Translations under genes and position numbers: made by a program
From: Dactylorhiza incarnata
Taxonomy: Eukaryota > Streptophyta > Magnoliopsida > Asparagales > Orchidaceae
Length of the DNA: 64,000 nucleotides
Direction: 5' to 3'
Assembly: GCA_033032865.1 (NCBI GenBank)
Contig: JAWHQI010000068.1
Location: forward strand, 1,178,001 to 1,242,000
Shown here: one piece after another, positions 31,501 to 42,023 of the stretch
How positions within the stretch are numbered: the first letter of the stretch is position 1
Layout: every line of letters begins with the position of its first letter
Notes under the pieces: model-generated
The model's database searches: none
What the model was told of the DNA's origin: nothing
What the model saw: the letters and a program-made list of their open reading frames with translations, nothing else

Positions 31501-34500
31501 GCTTTGTCCTAATTCTCAACTATCCGGCGAGAGCTCTATTTGATACGGGTGCATCGCACTCTTTTCTGGCTGAGGACTTCGTGGTGCGAATCGGAGTACC
31601 ATCTACCTTCGTAGAGGATAGATTAGAAGTAGTGCTACCCAATGGATCTCGCATGTCTGCGGATAGGAAGAGCCGTGTGAAGGTGCGGATCGGAAATCAA
31701 GATTTCGATTTGGAAGCATCGTTGTTGCCGTTAGCTGAATTCGATGTGATCTTCGGCATGGACTGGCTCTCGGAGCTGCGTGCATGCATAGATTGCAATT
31801 CTAAGGAGATCACTCTGGGAAGGAACGCCGATGGAGAAACCACATTTGCCGGTATGCGAGGAGCGAGCAAGACGCTGATGTCTGCTCTCCAAGTGGTTAA
31901 GGCGGTGAGAAAAGGCGCCGAGTTGTTCTTCACCTTGTTGGAGGCTTCGGAGCCAAAGCCCAGGTTATGTGATGTCCCAGTTGTAGCGGAGTACGCCGAC
32001 GTGTTTCCTAACGAACTCCCTGGGGCTCCGCCTCAGCGAGAGATCGATTTCTGTATCGAGTTGGTGCCAGGTGCCAAACCTGTGGCCCGCTCACCGTACC
32101 GGATAGCGCCAAAGGAATTGGCAGAGCTGAAGGTTCAATTGCAAGAGCTGCTAGAGCAAGGCTACGTACGTCCAAGTTCTTCGCCTTGGAGTGCACCGGT
32201 CCTCTTTGTGAAAAAGAAGGACGGGAGCTTGCGTCTATGTATCGATTATCGAGAGCTAAACAAGTTGACCGAGAAGAACCGATATCCGATTCCAAGAATC
32301 GATGATCTCTTCGACCAGCTGGTTGGGTCGACGGTATACTCCAAACTGGACATAAGGTCCGGCTATTACCAACTGCGGATAAGGGAATGTGACATTCCAA
32401 AAACAGCGTTCAGTACCCGCTTTGGGCACTATGAGTTCACGGTGATGCCGTTCGGTCTGTCCAATGCACCATCGGTATTCATGGACTTAATGAACAGGAC
32501 ATTCCGTGAGTATTTGGATCAATTTGTGATCGTCTTTATCGACGACATTTTGGTATACTCTCAATCGGAAGAGGAGCATGTAGGGCATCTGCACGCCGTT
32601 CTGAGCACCTTGAGGAAGAGTCAGCTATATGCCAAGTTCTCCAGGTGCGAGTTTTGGCTACCGTCAGTAGCATTCCTTGGTCACGTCGTTAGTGGAGATG
32701 GAATTGCGGTTGATCCGTCGAAGATAGAAGCGATCCGAGCCTGGCCTTTGTTGAAAAACGTAGCGGAAGTCCGAAGTTTCTTAGGACTTGCCGGCTATTA
32801 TAGGCGCTTTGTGGAAAACTTCTCGAGGATTGCACTTCCTCTCACTAAATTGACTAGGAAAGATCATAAGTTCGTTTGGTCGCCCGAGTGCGCACGTGCT
32901 TTTGAAGAACTGAAGAGCCGTCTGACCACGGCGCCCATTCTATGCTCGCCATGTGGTACGGAAGGCTATGAAATCTATAGCGATGCCTCGGGGAGTGGTT
33001 TGGGTTGTGTCCTAGTGCAGTTCGGTAAGGTAATTGCCTACGGCTCCCGGCAGTTGAAGGTTCATGAGGGGAATTACCCGGTCCATGATTTGGAGCTAGC
33101 GGCCGTGGTATTTGCTCTTAAGCTTTGGAGGCATTATTTGTATGGCGTGAAGATCGACATCTTTACCGACCACAAGAGCCTCAAGTACTTGCTAGATCAA
33201 AGGGAGTTGAATATGCGACAGAGGAGGTGGTTGGAGTTCCTTGGGGACTACACCTTCGACATCAAATATACTCCTGGAAAGGGAAATGTAGTTGCGGACG
33301 CATTGAGTCGTCGGGCTCCCGCTCAAGCAAATTGGATTTTGATGCACGATGAGCGTCTAATCCGTGAGCTGGAAGAAATGGAGATCATTTGCGTTGATCG
33401 AAGAGCGTCTACTTCAGCATGCTTGAACTGGACGGAGGTTCAATACCACCTTGCCGACCGAGTTCGACAGGCATTGGAGCTGGCTGAGAGCATGAAACGC
33501 TACAAAGCGGAAACCGTTGACGGGTTGAACGCTGATTTCTCTTTCGAAGATGGCCTTATGTGGAAGAATGGAAGATTGTGCATCCCAAACGTTGGTACTC
33601 TACGGGAGGAATTGATGTACGAGGCTCATCATACCAAGTACTCTATCCACCCGGGGAGCACGAAAATGTACATGGACATGAAGAAACTTTTCTGGTGGCC
33701 GGGTATGAAGAAGGACATTGCCCTCTACGTGGCCAAGTGCAACACTTGCGCGTTGGTGAAGGTGGAATGTCAACGTCCCGGTGGATTTTTGATGTCCTTG
33801 CCGATTCCGGAATGGAAGTTTGACGATATTTCGATGGATTTCGTGCACGGATTGCCGAGATCGCGGCATGGAAACGATGCCATCTGGGTGATCGTGGACA
33901 GACTGACAAAAGTATCGCATTTTATTCCGAACCGGAAGGATGATTCTGTAGAAAAGCTAGCGAAGCTCTATGTCGATAGTATTGTGCGGCTGCACGGTGT
34001 CCCTCGTAGCATCGTCAGCGATCGTGACGGGCGTTTCACATCGAAAGATTGGAGGCTTATCCATGAACTATTGGGCACTAAATTGAAATTCAGCACGGCC
34101 TTCCACCCGCAAACGGACGGACAGACCGAGAGGACCAACAGGACTATGGAGGATATGCTCCGAATGTGCGCTCTAGATTTTGGAAAGAAGTGGGAAGATC
34201 ATCTCTATATGATCGAATTCGCCTACAATAATAGCTACCAAGCCAGTATAAAGATGGCTCCTTTCGAGGCCCTCTATGGTAAGAAGTGTCGTACGCCGTT
34301 GTCTTGGGCAGAAACAGGCGATACTAAGCTATTAAAGCGAAAGGATGTTGAGGAAGCAACTTCGACGATCCGAACTATTCGGGAAAGGCTATTGATTGCC
34401 CAGGACAGGCAAGCAAAGTATTACAACGCCAAGCATAGGAACCTAGAGTTCGCCGTCGGCGATCGGGTTTACTTGAAGATCAAACCGTTCAAAGGGGTAT

Positions 34501-34946
34501 CAAGGATCCGACGCTTGAAAAAGCTCAGTCCAAGGTACTTAGGACCGTTTGAGATTGTGGAACGTGTTGGTGATGCGGCTTATCGGCTTGCACTATCTGC
34601 AGAGCTGAGCGGTCTGCACGACGTGTTTCACATTTCAGTTCTGAGGAAGGCAGTGCAAGAGCCTACTCATATCGTTGCGGTCGGCAGAGTGTCGGTGGAT
34701 AGTGGGTTGTCGACGAAAGTCAAACCCTTACGCATCGAGGATACCGAGGTAAAGCAGTTGCGGAACAAGTCCATTCGGATGGTAAAGGTCCGGTGGGATA
34801 ATTGCGGCCGAGAGGAGCTAACTTGGGAGAGAGAGCAAGCGATGCTTGCGGAGTACCCCGAGCTATTTCCCTCAGGTAAATTTTCTTTAAAAACTGTAAT
34901 TTCCTGCTATTACTGTTTTCGAAATTTCGGGACGAAATTCTTTTAA
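31501..34946 (+). CDS. Chromovirus pol: protease, RT, RNase H, integrase, chromodomain (element F)
   Basis: One uninterrupted frame. The protease has [10 protein letters not shown] (catalytic Asp codon 31542). RT includes [20 protein letters not shown] and FIDDILVYS (Asp pair 32541-32546). RNase H has [13 protein letters not shown] and TDHKSLKYL. Integrase has an H2C2 finger ([12 protein letters not shown]...CNTC, about 33628-33750) and catalytic Asp codons 33837 and 34020 and Glu 34128. A chromodomain-like C-terminus ([19 protein letters not shown]) near 34780-34840 is typical of Tekay/Del elements and is thought to steer integration to modified chromatin. All key residues are present. Expression as Gag-Pol probably depends on removal of the preceding intron. 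Confidence 0.92.
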
Positions 34947-34958
34947 GGGGGGTGGAGT
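34941..34958 (+). other. Polypurine tract, element F
   Basis: TTTTAAGGGGGGTGGAGT directly precedes the 3' LTR. Confidence 0.88.
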
Positions 34959-37029
34959 TGTAACACCCTAAAGATCGTGGTTCAGCGAGGTAGGCGAAAT
35001 GGTAGGGTTGCGCTCGGGATAGGCTCAAGATTCCAGATCAGGTCAATGCGCACGACCATTGTCCTCTTCGCGCACGACCAGTGATCGTGCGCCAACGATC
35101 GTGCGCAACCCGCAAAGAATCGGAGTTCTGTCTCAGCTTATGCGCACGACCATTGTCCTCTTCGCGCACGACCAGTGATCGTGCGCCAGCGATCGTGCGT
35201 TAATTCAGAAGAGAATCGAGTTCTGTCTCGGACAGTGCGCACGACCATTTCCCTCTTCGCGCACGACCAGTGATCGTGCGCCAGCGATCGTGCGCCTTGT
35301 TTATTCTGTTCCGCGATTTTGAGCAGAGAAGAAGATCGGACCGTCCAAATCTTTTGGAATTTGATCCAACGGCTAGGTTTAGTTGCGGGAGACCTTTAGG
35401 GCTGATGAGAGGGGGTTAAACCTCATATTCTCTAAGTCATTCTCTCTCCAAACCCTAGAGAAAGAAGGAGGAGCCAAGGAAGAGGAAGGGAGATTCCGCC
35501 CTTGACGGAGCTCCGGAGCTCCGTTTCGCGAACCGTTTCCAGATCTGGAGAGTGCAGCCCGGTGCGGTCATTCCCCTCCGTCTAGAATCTCGGATCCATG
35601 GCGAAAAAGAACGCTCCTAGGGTAACGATTTCTTCTCCCGTTGTTTGGACTTGTCTTTTGTCCTCTCCTTCATTTCTCTATGCTTGCATGAGGGATCCCT
35701 TTCACCAAATGGGTGAAGTGTAGGATTCCCTCAAGTTCTCCGGAACTCCGGGTCGATTGTGTCCGTCCCCGGCATATTGCATGTAGAAAATCCGGTAGTC
35801 GTGCGGATTTAGGCATTTTGTGTGAAGCCTATTCGTGGCCGTGAGCCCGAATCGGTGATGCTTGGATTGCGACGTTGCATTTAGGTTAAGCCTAGAATGT
35901 GTGCCGGAGAATGACTCCGTGAAATCATCTATAGTAGTGCGGGATTTAAGTGTAGGCGTCTTGTGAAGATCCTAACGAAAGCCCCATGCTTTGAGATTGG
36001 ATGAAGGCAAACCTTCACCGCGAAATTGATGCGGAGCGTATTATACCTCCCCTTTTTGAGTATTTGTGAAGCCTAGATCCTTGTGAAGGGATTAGGTGCG
36101 TAGCTTCTATTTGTGTAGCACTTGAAGGTGCTAAACCCTTACGGGCCGAGGCGAAGCCGTACCCGCGTAGTGCGACAGATCGCGACGATTAGAGCACGGG
36201 CAAAGCTAAACCGAACCCGTTTCCATGCAGATCGGTAAGAGGTCCCTACCTCATGTAGCCGTGTGATCATGGGAGAGGTCGTGGAAGGTGGTTTACCTAG
36301 ACCAACCAAAAGCTCTTTTTCCCACATAAGGCGATGGCCCTTACGGTGGAGTGTTTGTGGAATTGATGTTGTTAGCCTCATGCGGTTGTTTAGGCGGTTG
36401 CGGGGAACCTTCGGGTGAACCCAACCAAAATCATGTGCATACCTAGGTTCCCTCCTTTTTGATGCTCAACCTAGAAGATTGAATGTGCTTGAAACCTCAC
36501 CTTGTGTAGTTGCACTTTCTTTATTTTAGTAATTGTGCTAGTGTGGCTTGCTTGCAGGGTAGAATCTCCGCCACCCCGGGAAAGGGGTGGGGTCGTTATA
36601 ATTTGGTCAGCTGTGCTGACCGTTACCTTGTTTGCCACCGCTTGGTGGAATGTTCTTATGCAGGTGCAGGTCAGCCTAGCGGGAAATAGCGGGCGGTGGC
36701 CCCTTTTGCTGAGTTGGCCCTTGAAGGCCAGCCTCCTTTTTAGCTTTCTCATGTATTGCCGGCCTGCGTGCCGATGTATGTTTTGGAGTTTTGGTACATT
36801 TGCTAAATGTAAGGCCTTAAGGCCATAACTCTCTTTCTTGGTTTCATTCCTATAATAGTGGACAATTCTAATGGAAATGTTAAATCTTTATGCTTCCGCT
36901 AGTGTTTAGTATACTCTGTTGTAGTTTCTTTCTGTTTATCACCTTTTAACTCCTAGCTAGTGTGGTTAGTATGGCGTGGGGTCCCGGCCGGACCTACTGT
37001 TATATTATTCGTACTGGCAGGGTGTTACA
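34959..37029 (+). repeat. Element F 3' LTR (2,071 bp)
   Basis: TGTAACACCC to GGGTGTTACA, uninterrupted. It matches 19758-21240 plus 29440-30031 and has the hairpin array at 35045-35295. Confidence 0.93.
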
Positions 37030-38159
37030 CACGTGGCCCAAGAATGCCACTTTCCAGATCCAGAACTCGCACTTTGAGAACATCGCATAAAGCTGGTTCT
37101 CCCTCAATGTCTGCAGCACTATTCTCGGATGAGATTCATGTTCCACCTTCGACTTCGAATACACCAAGATGTCGTTGATGAACACCACCACGAACGAATC
37201 CAGGTATTGCCGAAACACTCAGTTCATTAAATCCATGAACACTGATGGCGCGTTTGTCAAACTGAACGACATCACCGAGAACTCAAAATGACCATACCTC
37301 GTCCCAAACGCCATCATAGAATATCCTCTTCTTGAATACTTAACTGATAGTAACCCAACTTTAAGTCCAACTTAGAGTACACCGTCGACCCCACGAACTG
37401 ATCGAACAAATCATCGATTCGCGGAATTGGGTTCTAATTCTTGATGGTCAACTTATTCAACTCGCGATAGTCTATGCACAGCTGCATACTACCATCCTTA
37501 TTCTTAACGAACAACACCGAAGCACTCTATGGTGAGGAGTTGGGCCGAATGTTCCCTTGCTCGAGCAACTCTTGCAACTACACCTTTAGCTCAGCCAGTT
37601 CTTTCGGAGCCATCATAAATGGAGGACGCGACACTGACCTCGCACCTAACACCAACTCGATCAAAAAGTTGATTTCACACTGAGGAGGTTCTCCCGGAAG
37701 CTCCTCAGGGAACACTTCCTCGAATTCCTCCACCATTGTCACTTCTCCGATTGCCAACTTTGTGGAGTGAGTCTCCAACAAAGCTACAAATGCCTCACCC
37801 GCATAGGCCCTCGAACTTGACTTCTGCTCTCCCTTCACTCCTTAAGGTCACCACCTTCAACAGGCAGTCAATACTAGCTCGTTGCTCTACAATGCAGTCC
37901 ATCGCCAGGATTATGTCAAATTCAGCTAGTGGTAGGATCGCTGCTACCAACTCGAAATAACACTGACAAATCCTCATCACAATGCGTCCTTTCCTTCCAG
38001 TGGTCATGAAAGACCCATTCAGCATGCGCACACTAAGCTCCTTCTCTGCCTCGACAGTCTCAACCCCACTCCTCTGAATAAAGCTTTCCACAAGAAAAGA
38101 GTGTGACTCTCACGTGTCGAACAACACTCTAGAGGGGTAGCAAGAAACTAGCACGAAGC
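37030..38159 (-). pseudogene. Chromovirus protease and RT, decayed (element E)
   Basis: The protease segment (SRVLFDT, then a TGA at 38110-38112 where Gly is expected, then ESHSFL) continues into 37795-38091 (PLAEFDIILAMDCIVEQRASIDC). The leader to RT is at 37578-37838 (EEVFPEELPGEPPQCEI). The RT catalytic block reads [12 protein letters not shown], with the first of the two catalytic Asp residues replaced by Asn (about 37175). Several frameshifts and stops occur. Clearly non-functional. Confidence 0.85.
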
Positions 38160-38233
38160 CTAACACGCGTATAACGAATATGAATGGTCGCAAACAGTTT
38201 AAAGCTATTAAACGAAACTCTGAACTTTCATAC
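38160..38233 (-). other. Candidate intron between gag and protease (element E, 74 bp)
   Basis: On the minus strand the donor is GACAG|GTATGAAAG and the acceptor GCGTGTTAG|GCTTCG. Excision joins VVTG to FVLVSCYPSRVLFDT in frame. Without excision gag would end after MKVQSFV. The length is not a multiple of three, so plain stop-codon readthrough would not reach the protease frame. Confidence 0.7.
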
Positions 38234-39412
38234 CTGTCACCACGTCAGGTTGACGAATCGCTTCCTGCTGCCCGAGGTTGTACGCTCTGGGCTGCACAAG
38301 AGGGAAATGAGGAGCGCTGGACTCTGCCGCTTTCCCTTTCTCCCTAACACTAGGACCGGAACGCACCGACTGCTCCTTCCTGTGCTCTGGCTCAACTCCA
38401 CTCTCAAAATTGAACCTAGCTATGTGGCCCACCTTGCCACACTTGTAGCACGTCACTGGTCCCTTGGAATGGAACTCTCCAGAAGCCGCACCGCTCCTCT
38501 CGCCAGTCCTAAAAGGACGGGGCTTTTTCTTCCACCAACTTTTCTCAGATTTCCCCTGAGACTGAGATGGCTAACTTTCTCCCTGCTTTACCGCCAAGCC
38601 CTTGCTACGCTGGGTTCGCTCCATATCGTTCTCCAAAGTTCGAGCAGCTTCAACTAACTCATTGAGCCCTGCATTCTTTAAGGCTATCAGAGGTTGCCTT
38701 AAATTCTCTCTCAGACCCTGATAGAAGAGATTATCCCTCTCCTCATCGCCTGCCATGGTCGTTCCTGTGTAACGGCCCTACTTAGTAAACTCCTGCAAGT
38801 ACTCATCTACTGTCTTCTCGTGCTGCACCAAGTGCAAGAACTGCCACTGAAGGGCTAACCTCGTCGAAGAGGGGATATAGCGCTTTAGGAAGGCATTTCC
38901 GAACTCTTCCATGGACGGGGCACGTCCAGGGAAATGACGACCGCTATGATTCACCCACCACAGCTTGGCATCGCCTTCTAACATAAATGCTGTGAACTAG
39001 GACTGCTTGTCCTCTGGGGTCTCTACCGCTTTTAGGAGTTCCTGAATTCTCGCCAACCAATCCTCGGCGTCCATCGGAGTGCCAACTCCTTTGAGCGTCG
39101 GAGGATGGAAACTCAGATAGTACTTCATATGACGATCTCCTTACCCAACCGCTCTCTCAGCTAACGGCTCTACTGCCTTACTCCCACCTCCAGCGTCACA
39201 GTGACCGGAGTAATAGGATTCGCAGCCCGCACAACAGGCGTCGCAATCTGTGGCATTGCCACAGCTTTAGCCGCCACCATTGCCTCTGCTAGCATATGAC
39301 AAAATTCTGCCAGGGACACACCCATATTCACAAGGGTTGGGGTTGTTGCACTGCTTGCCGACGGCTCCTCATGACGCCTCGACGTCCTCGCATCGTCGCC
39401 ACCATCCTAGCA
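38234..39412 (-). pseudogene. Chromovirus gag, decayed (element E)
   Basis: Fragments in order on the minus strand: FHPPTLKGVGTPMDAEDWL-like sequence near 39060-39110, LWWVNHSGRHFPGRAPSMEEF (38778-38984), a helical block (38571-38756), and a zinc knuckle CYKCGKVGHIAR whose last Cys is Phe (38208-38456). Stops at about 38775, 39000 and elsewhere interrupt it. A possible ATG (ATGGTGGCGACG) directly follows GCTAG near 39412. Confidence 0.8.
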
Positions 39413-39550
39413 TAAGCAAGGAAATATGAATCAAACTCTATTCGCAAGACTCGAACGTAAGGACACTCATGGTCCCGCAAGGTACTCCTATGTGGACAAC
39501 CTCTTAATGTGGTTCGAACACACTAAACCTCAACAAGAATGCTAACCTGC

Positions 39551-39561
39551 CTCTGATACCA
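39551..39561 (-). other. Primer-binding site, element E
   Basis: The minus strand reads TGGTATCAGAG, four bases from the LTR end. Confidence 0.8.
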
Positions 39562-40330
39562 AATTGTAACACCTCCCCTGCAATGATTATATAATATAGG
39601 TACGGTAGGGACCCCACAACATATAATCGCCACAGCTTGAGTATTAAAAAGTGATATAAATCTAACCATCTCAAAACTTAGAACCAACACAGCGGAAACA
39701 CTAGATAAATCACAGAAGTTGTCCACATCTACATAAGAGTACTACGGCCTTAGAGCCTTACAAAACCCAAACTCAAGTCAATCAAACAGGGCATATAAAA
39801 TGTCCAAAGGATCTTCACACTACTAAGCTACCTCGGCATGCAAGCCGGAACAAGTAAAAACATCAGAGTCAAACAAGAAAGAAAGAAAATGCACTTCATG
39901 AAGCTTAGGCCTTTTTGGCCGGCGAGCTATGTCCAGCCTGCGATCCTTGCCTTGCATCCAAATCACAAAGAGTGATATAACGAGGGTCATCTTTGGTTGA
40001 CCATCAACAGTGTAACAACACCCCTCCTCCCGGCCGTCCTAACGGACCCCGGGGAACTACATCACCCTGCAAGTCAGCACTTCGTATGCAAATGTAATAC
40101 AAAGTAATAACATAAAAACGATAGGCATGAGTGTCACATTCATCATCCATGTTTCTATGTTGAGCAGTAAAAGTAAGGGGCCTAGCAATGCAGCTTGAAT
40201 GCAAACCTGGGTTTCATCCAAGGCATCCTATGACGTGTATGCTTCTAACACATCAACATACATCATCAATTCACAACAAACCAAGGGTACTTACCATTTC
40301 CCCACGGGCATACAAGACCAAGGCCAAGAA

Positions 40331-40505
40331 CTCCACGGAGACCTCACCCCTTACATGGCTCATCTCGCCAACGGCCGCATCAACATACTTATTCTCGCCA
40401 CAATCACTAAGCCAAATGCCAAGACTCCACTGAGACCTCACCCCTTACATGGCTCATCTTGCCAACGGGCGCATCAGCATACTTGTTCTCATCAGATAGC
40501 CCAAA
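40331..40505. repeat. 94-bp tandem duplication in element E LTR
   Basis: CTCCACGGAGACCTCACCCC at 40331 recurs as CTCCACTGAGACCTCACCCC at 40425. Both copies continue through TTACATGGCTCATCT and GCCAACGG(C/G)CGCATCA. Confidence 0.85.
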
Positions 40506-41309
40506 AGGGGACTTGTCTTGCTGGGACACTCTCCCCACATGAATCTAAGCATTTATGGGCTAGCCAGCTGACCACAGAGACAAAGTCCCACCTTCACATA
40601 CAAGCGGCTTCACAAGCCATTCATCACCCATACAAGTTACCCTTTCCAAACCATCGTTCGTTCTCACACGAAACATAAAGGCAACATATACGATGTTTTC
40701 GCCGTCATCAGATTTCTAGCAAAATACCTAAAATGCACGTTAAGCAACATCACCGAATCGGACAACCGGTCACGAATTCGGCTTCACCCATAATGCCTAA
40801 TCCACTAACGGAGCGGATCTCTTGTGCAAAATCATGTCGGGACAGACTCAATCAACCCGATGGTTCCTCTTGAACCAAGGCGACCCGAACCCCTCTCATT
40901 TGAGAGATCCGATGCCATAAATTTCAGAAAAGGGAAGGTAAAAGCAAAGATTCCATGCACGCATCCTAAAACCGGGAGGAGAGATGTCTTTATCCTAAGA
41001 GTTCTCTTCCTCGCCATGGATCGGTTGAAAGGCACGGATAAAAAGAAGCACCTTCTAGTCCTCTCCACGGATCTGGTCTCGGATCGACGAACGTAGCTCC
41101 GGTGCTCCAACAATGGCAGATCTAACCTTCTTCTTCCTCCAAACCCTACTCCTTCACTTAGCCTCCAAAAGCACCAAAAGACTTGATGATATGAGAATAG
41201 AACTTCTCTGCCCTATAAAGAGCCTTAGGACGCACTTATCTGAACCTCAGGATCAAGATCTTAGAAGATCGGACGTCCGGGAAATGCCACTTACAGAACT
41301 GGCTCCGTG

Positions 41310-41560
41310 GGCTAGCGACAGTGCTAGCGCTACCGCCCACGCTAACCACTCGACGATAACCCCTCGACGAAGAACAACTCAACGTCCCGACAGAACTTCA
41401 TTACCTGACAAAACGCTACCGCCTGGCGCTAGCTCTTTGACGAATCCCCTTCGATGAATCCACCTCGACGAATTCAACTTGACGAACACCGTCGAAACAA
41501 GAGCCTTACACGACGGGACAGCTAACGCCTGCGCTAGCTCTAGCGCCGGCGCTAGCTCCC
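41310..41560 (-). repeat. U3 array of element E (GCTAGCGC words and TCGACGAA)
   Basis: Repeated GCTAGCG, GTGCTAGCGCTACCGCC and GCGCTAGCTC words alternate with (T/C)CGACGAA words shared with element A. The cores AGCGCT and GCTAGC are palindromic. Confidence 0.75.
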
Positions 41561-41630
41561 AGCTACGAACGCCTTGCCCTCCTCCTTGGGCAAGCCTGCT
41601 TCCGCGCTTAGCAAAAACTGGGGTGTTACA

Positions 41631-42023
41631 GAAGATGCCTTCTTCTTCCTCCTTGGCTTTCCTCTTTCTCAAGCTTGAAGAGAGATAAGACTTAGAATAA
41701 TAATGATAAACACTCCTCTGGTCAAGGCCTAAGGAATCCCGGAATAAATCCCAACAATTGGATCTAAAACCCTTTGGATTTTATGGCCACGATTTCAAAT
41801 CACGGATCTGTACCGCAAGATACCATCGGCGCTAACGATAGCGCCAGCGCTAGCTTTCGTCGACTGGGCTAGCTTCCATCGATTTGGTTAAGTCCCGTCG
41901 ATTTCGCTAGCTTCTGTCGATTTCGCTAGCTTTCGTCGATTTCGCTAGCGCCAGGCGGTAGCTACTACCGTCGGCGCTAGCTTCCAGCAAAAGATTTCTA
42001 TGTTAAGGTTTTGGGGTGTTACC
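41631..42023 (-). repeat. LTR fragment H, related to element J LTR
   Basis: It is similar in order and sequence to 46364-46950 (CTTCTTCTTCCTCCTTGG, TCTCAAGCTTGAAGAGAG). It has its own GCTAGC/TTCGTCGATTTCGCTAGC array (41830-41990) and ends GGGGTGTTAC at 42023. It is the outer piece of an older LTR into which element E was probably inserted. Confidence 0.6.

Larger units (their letters stand above)
19758..37029 (+). mobile_element. Element F: Tekay/Del-like chromovirus with intact gag and pol frames
   Basis: LTR termini TGTAACACCC/GGGTGTTACA, primer site, gag, protease-RT-RNase H-integrase-chromodomain, polypurine tract and 3' LTR are all present on the plus strand. CACGT is duplicated at both ends. 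The 5' LTR (19758-21240 plus 29440-30031) is interrupted by element G. By eye the two LTRs differ at roughly 25 positions over 2.07 kb, so this is a fairly young insertion. Gag and pol are separated by an apparent 84-bp intron. Confidence 0.93.
37030..41630 (-). mobile_element. Element E: degenerate Tekay/Del-like chromovirus, right piece with 5' LTR
   Basis: Minus-strand gypsy element. The LTR is at the right (39565-41630), followed leftward by primer site, gag, candidate intron, protease and RT. It is cut at 37030 by element F, and the RT resumes at 19757 and is cut again at 19529 by LTR D. Many stops and frame breaks make it the oldest clear insertion of the left part. Confidence 0.85.
39565..41630 (-). 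repeat. Element E 5' LTR (about 2.07 kb)
   Basis: On the plus strand it runs TGTAACACCTCCCC to GGGGTGTTACA. A tandem duplication of 94 bp lies at 40331-40500. The GCTAGCGCTAGC array is at 41310-41560. A minus-strand TTTATAGGG near 41212 may be the core promoter. Confidence 0.8.

Noticed and set aside
40188..40678. Frames of 81 and 159 aa in element E LTR
   Set aside because: They are generated by the 94-bp tandem duplication inside an LTR.
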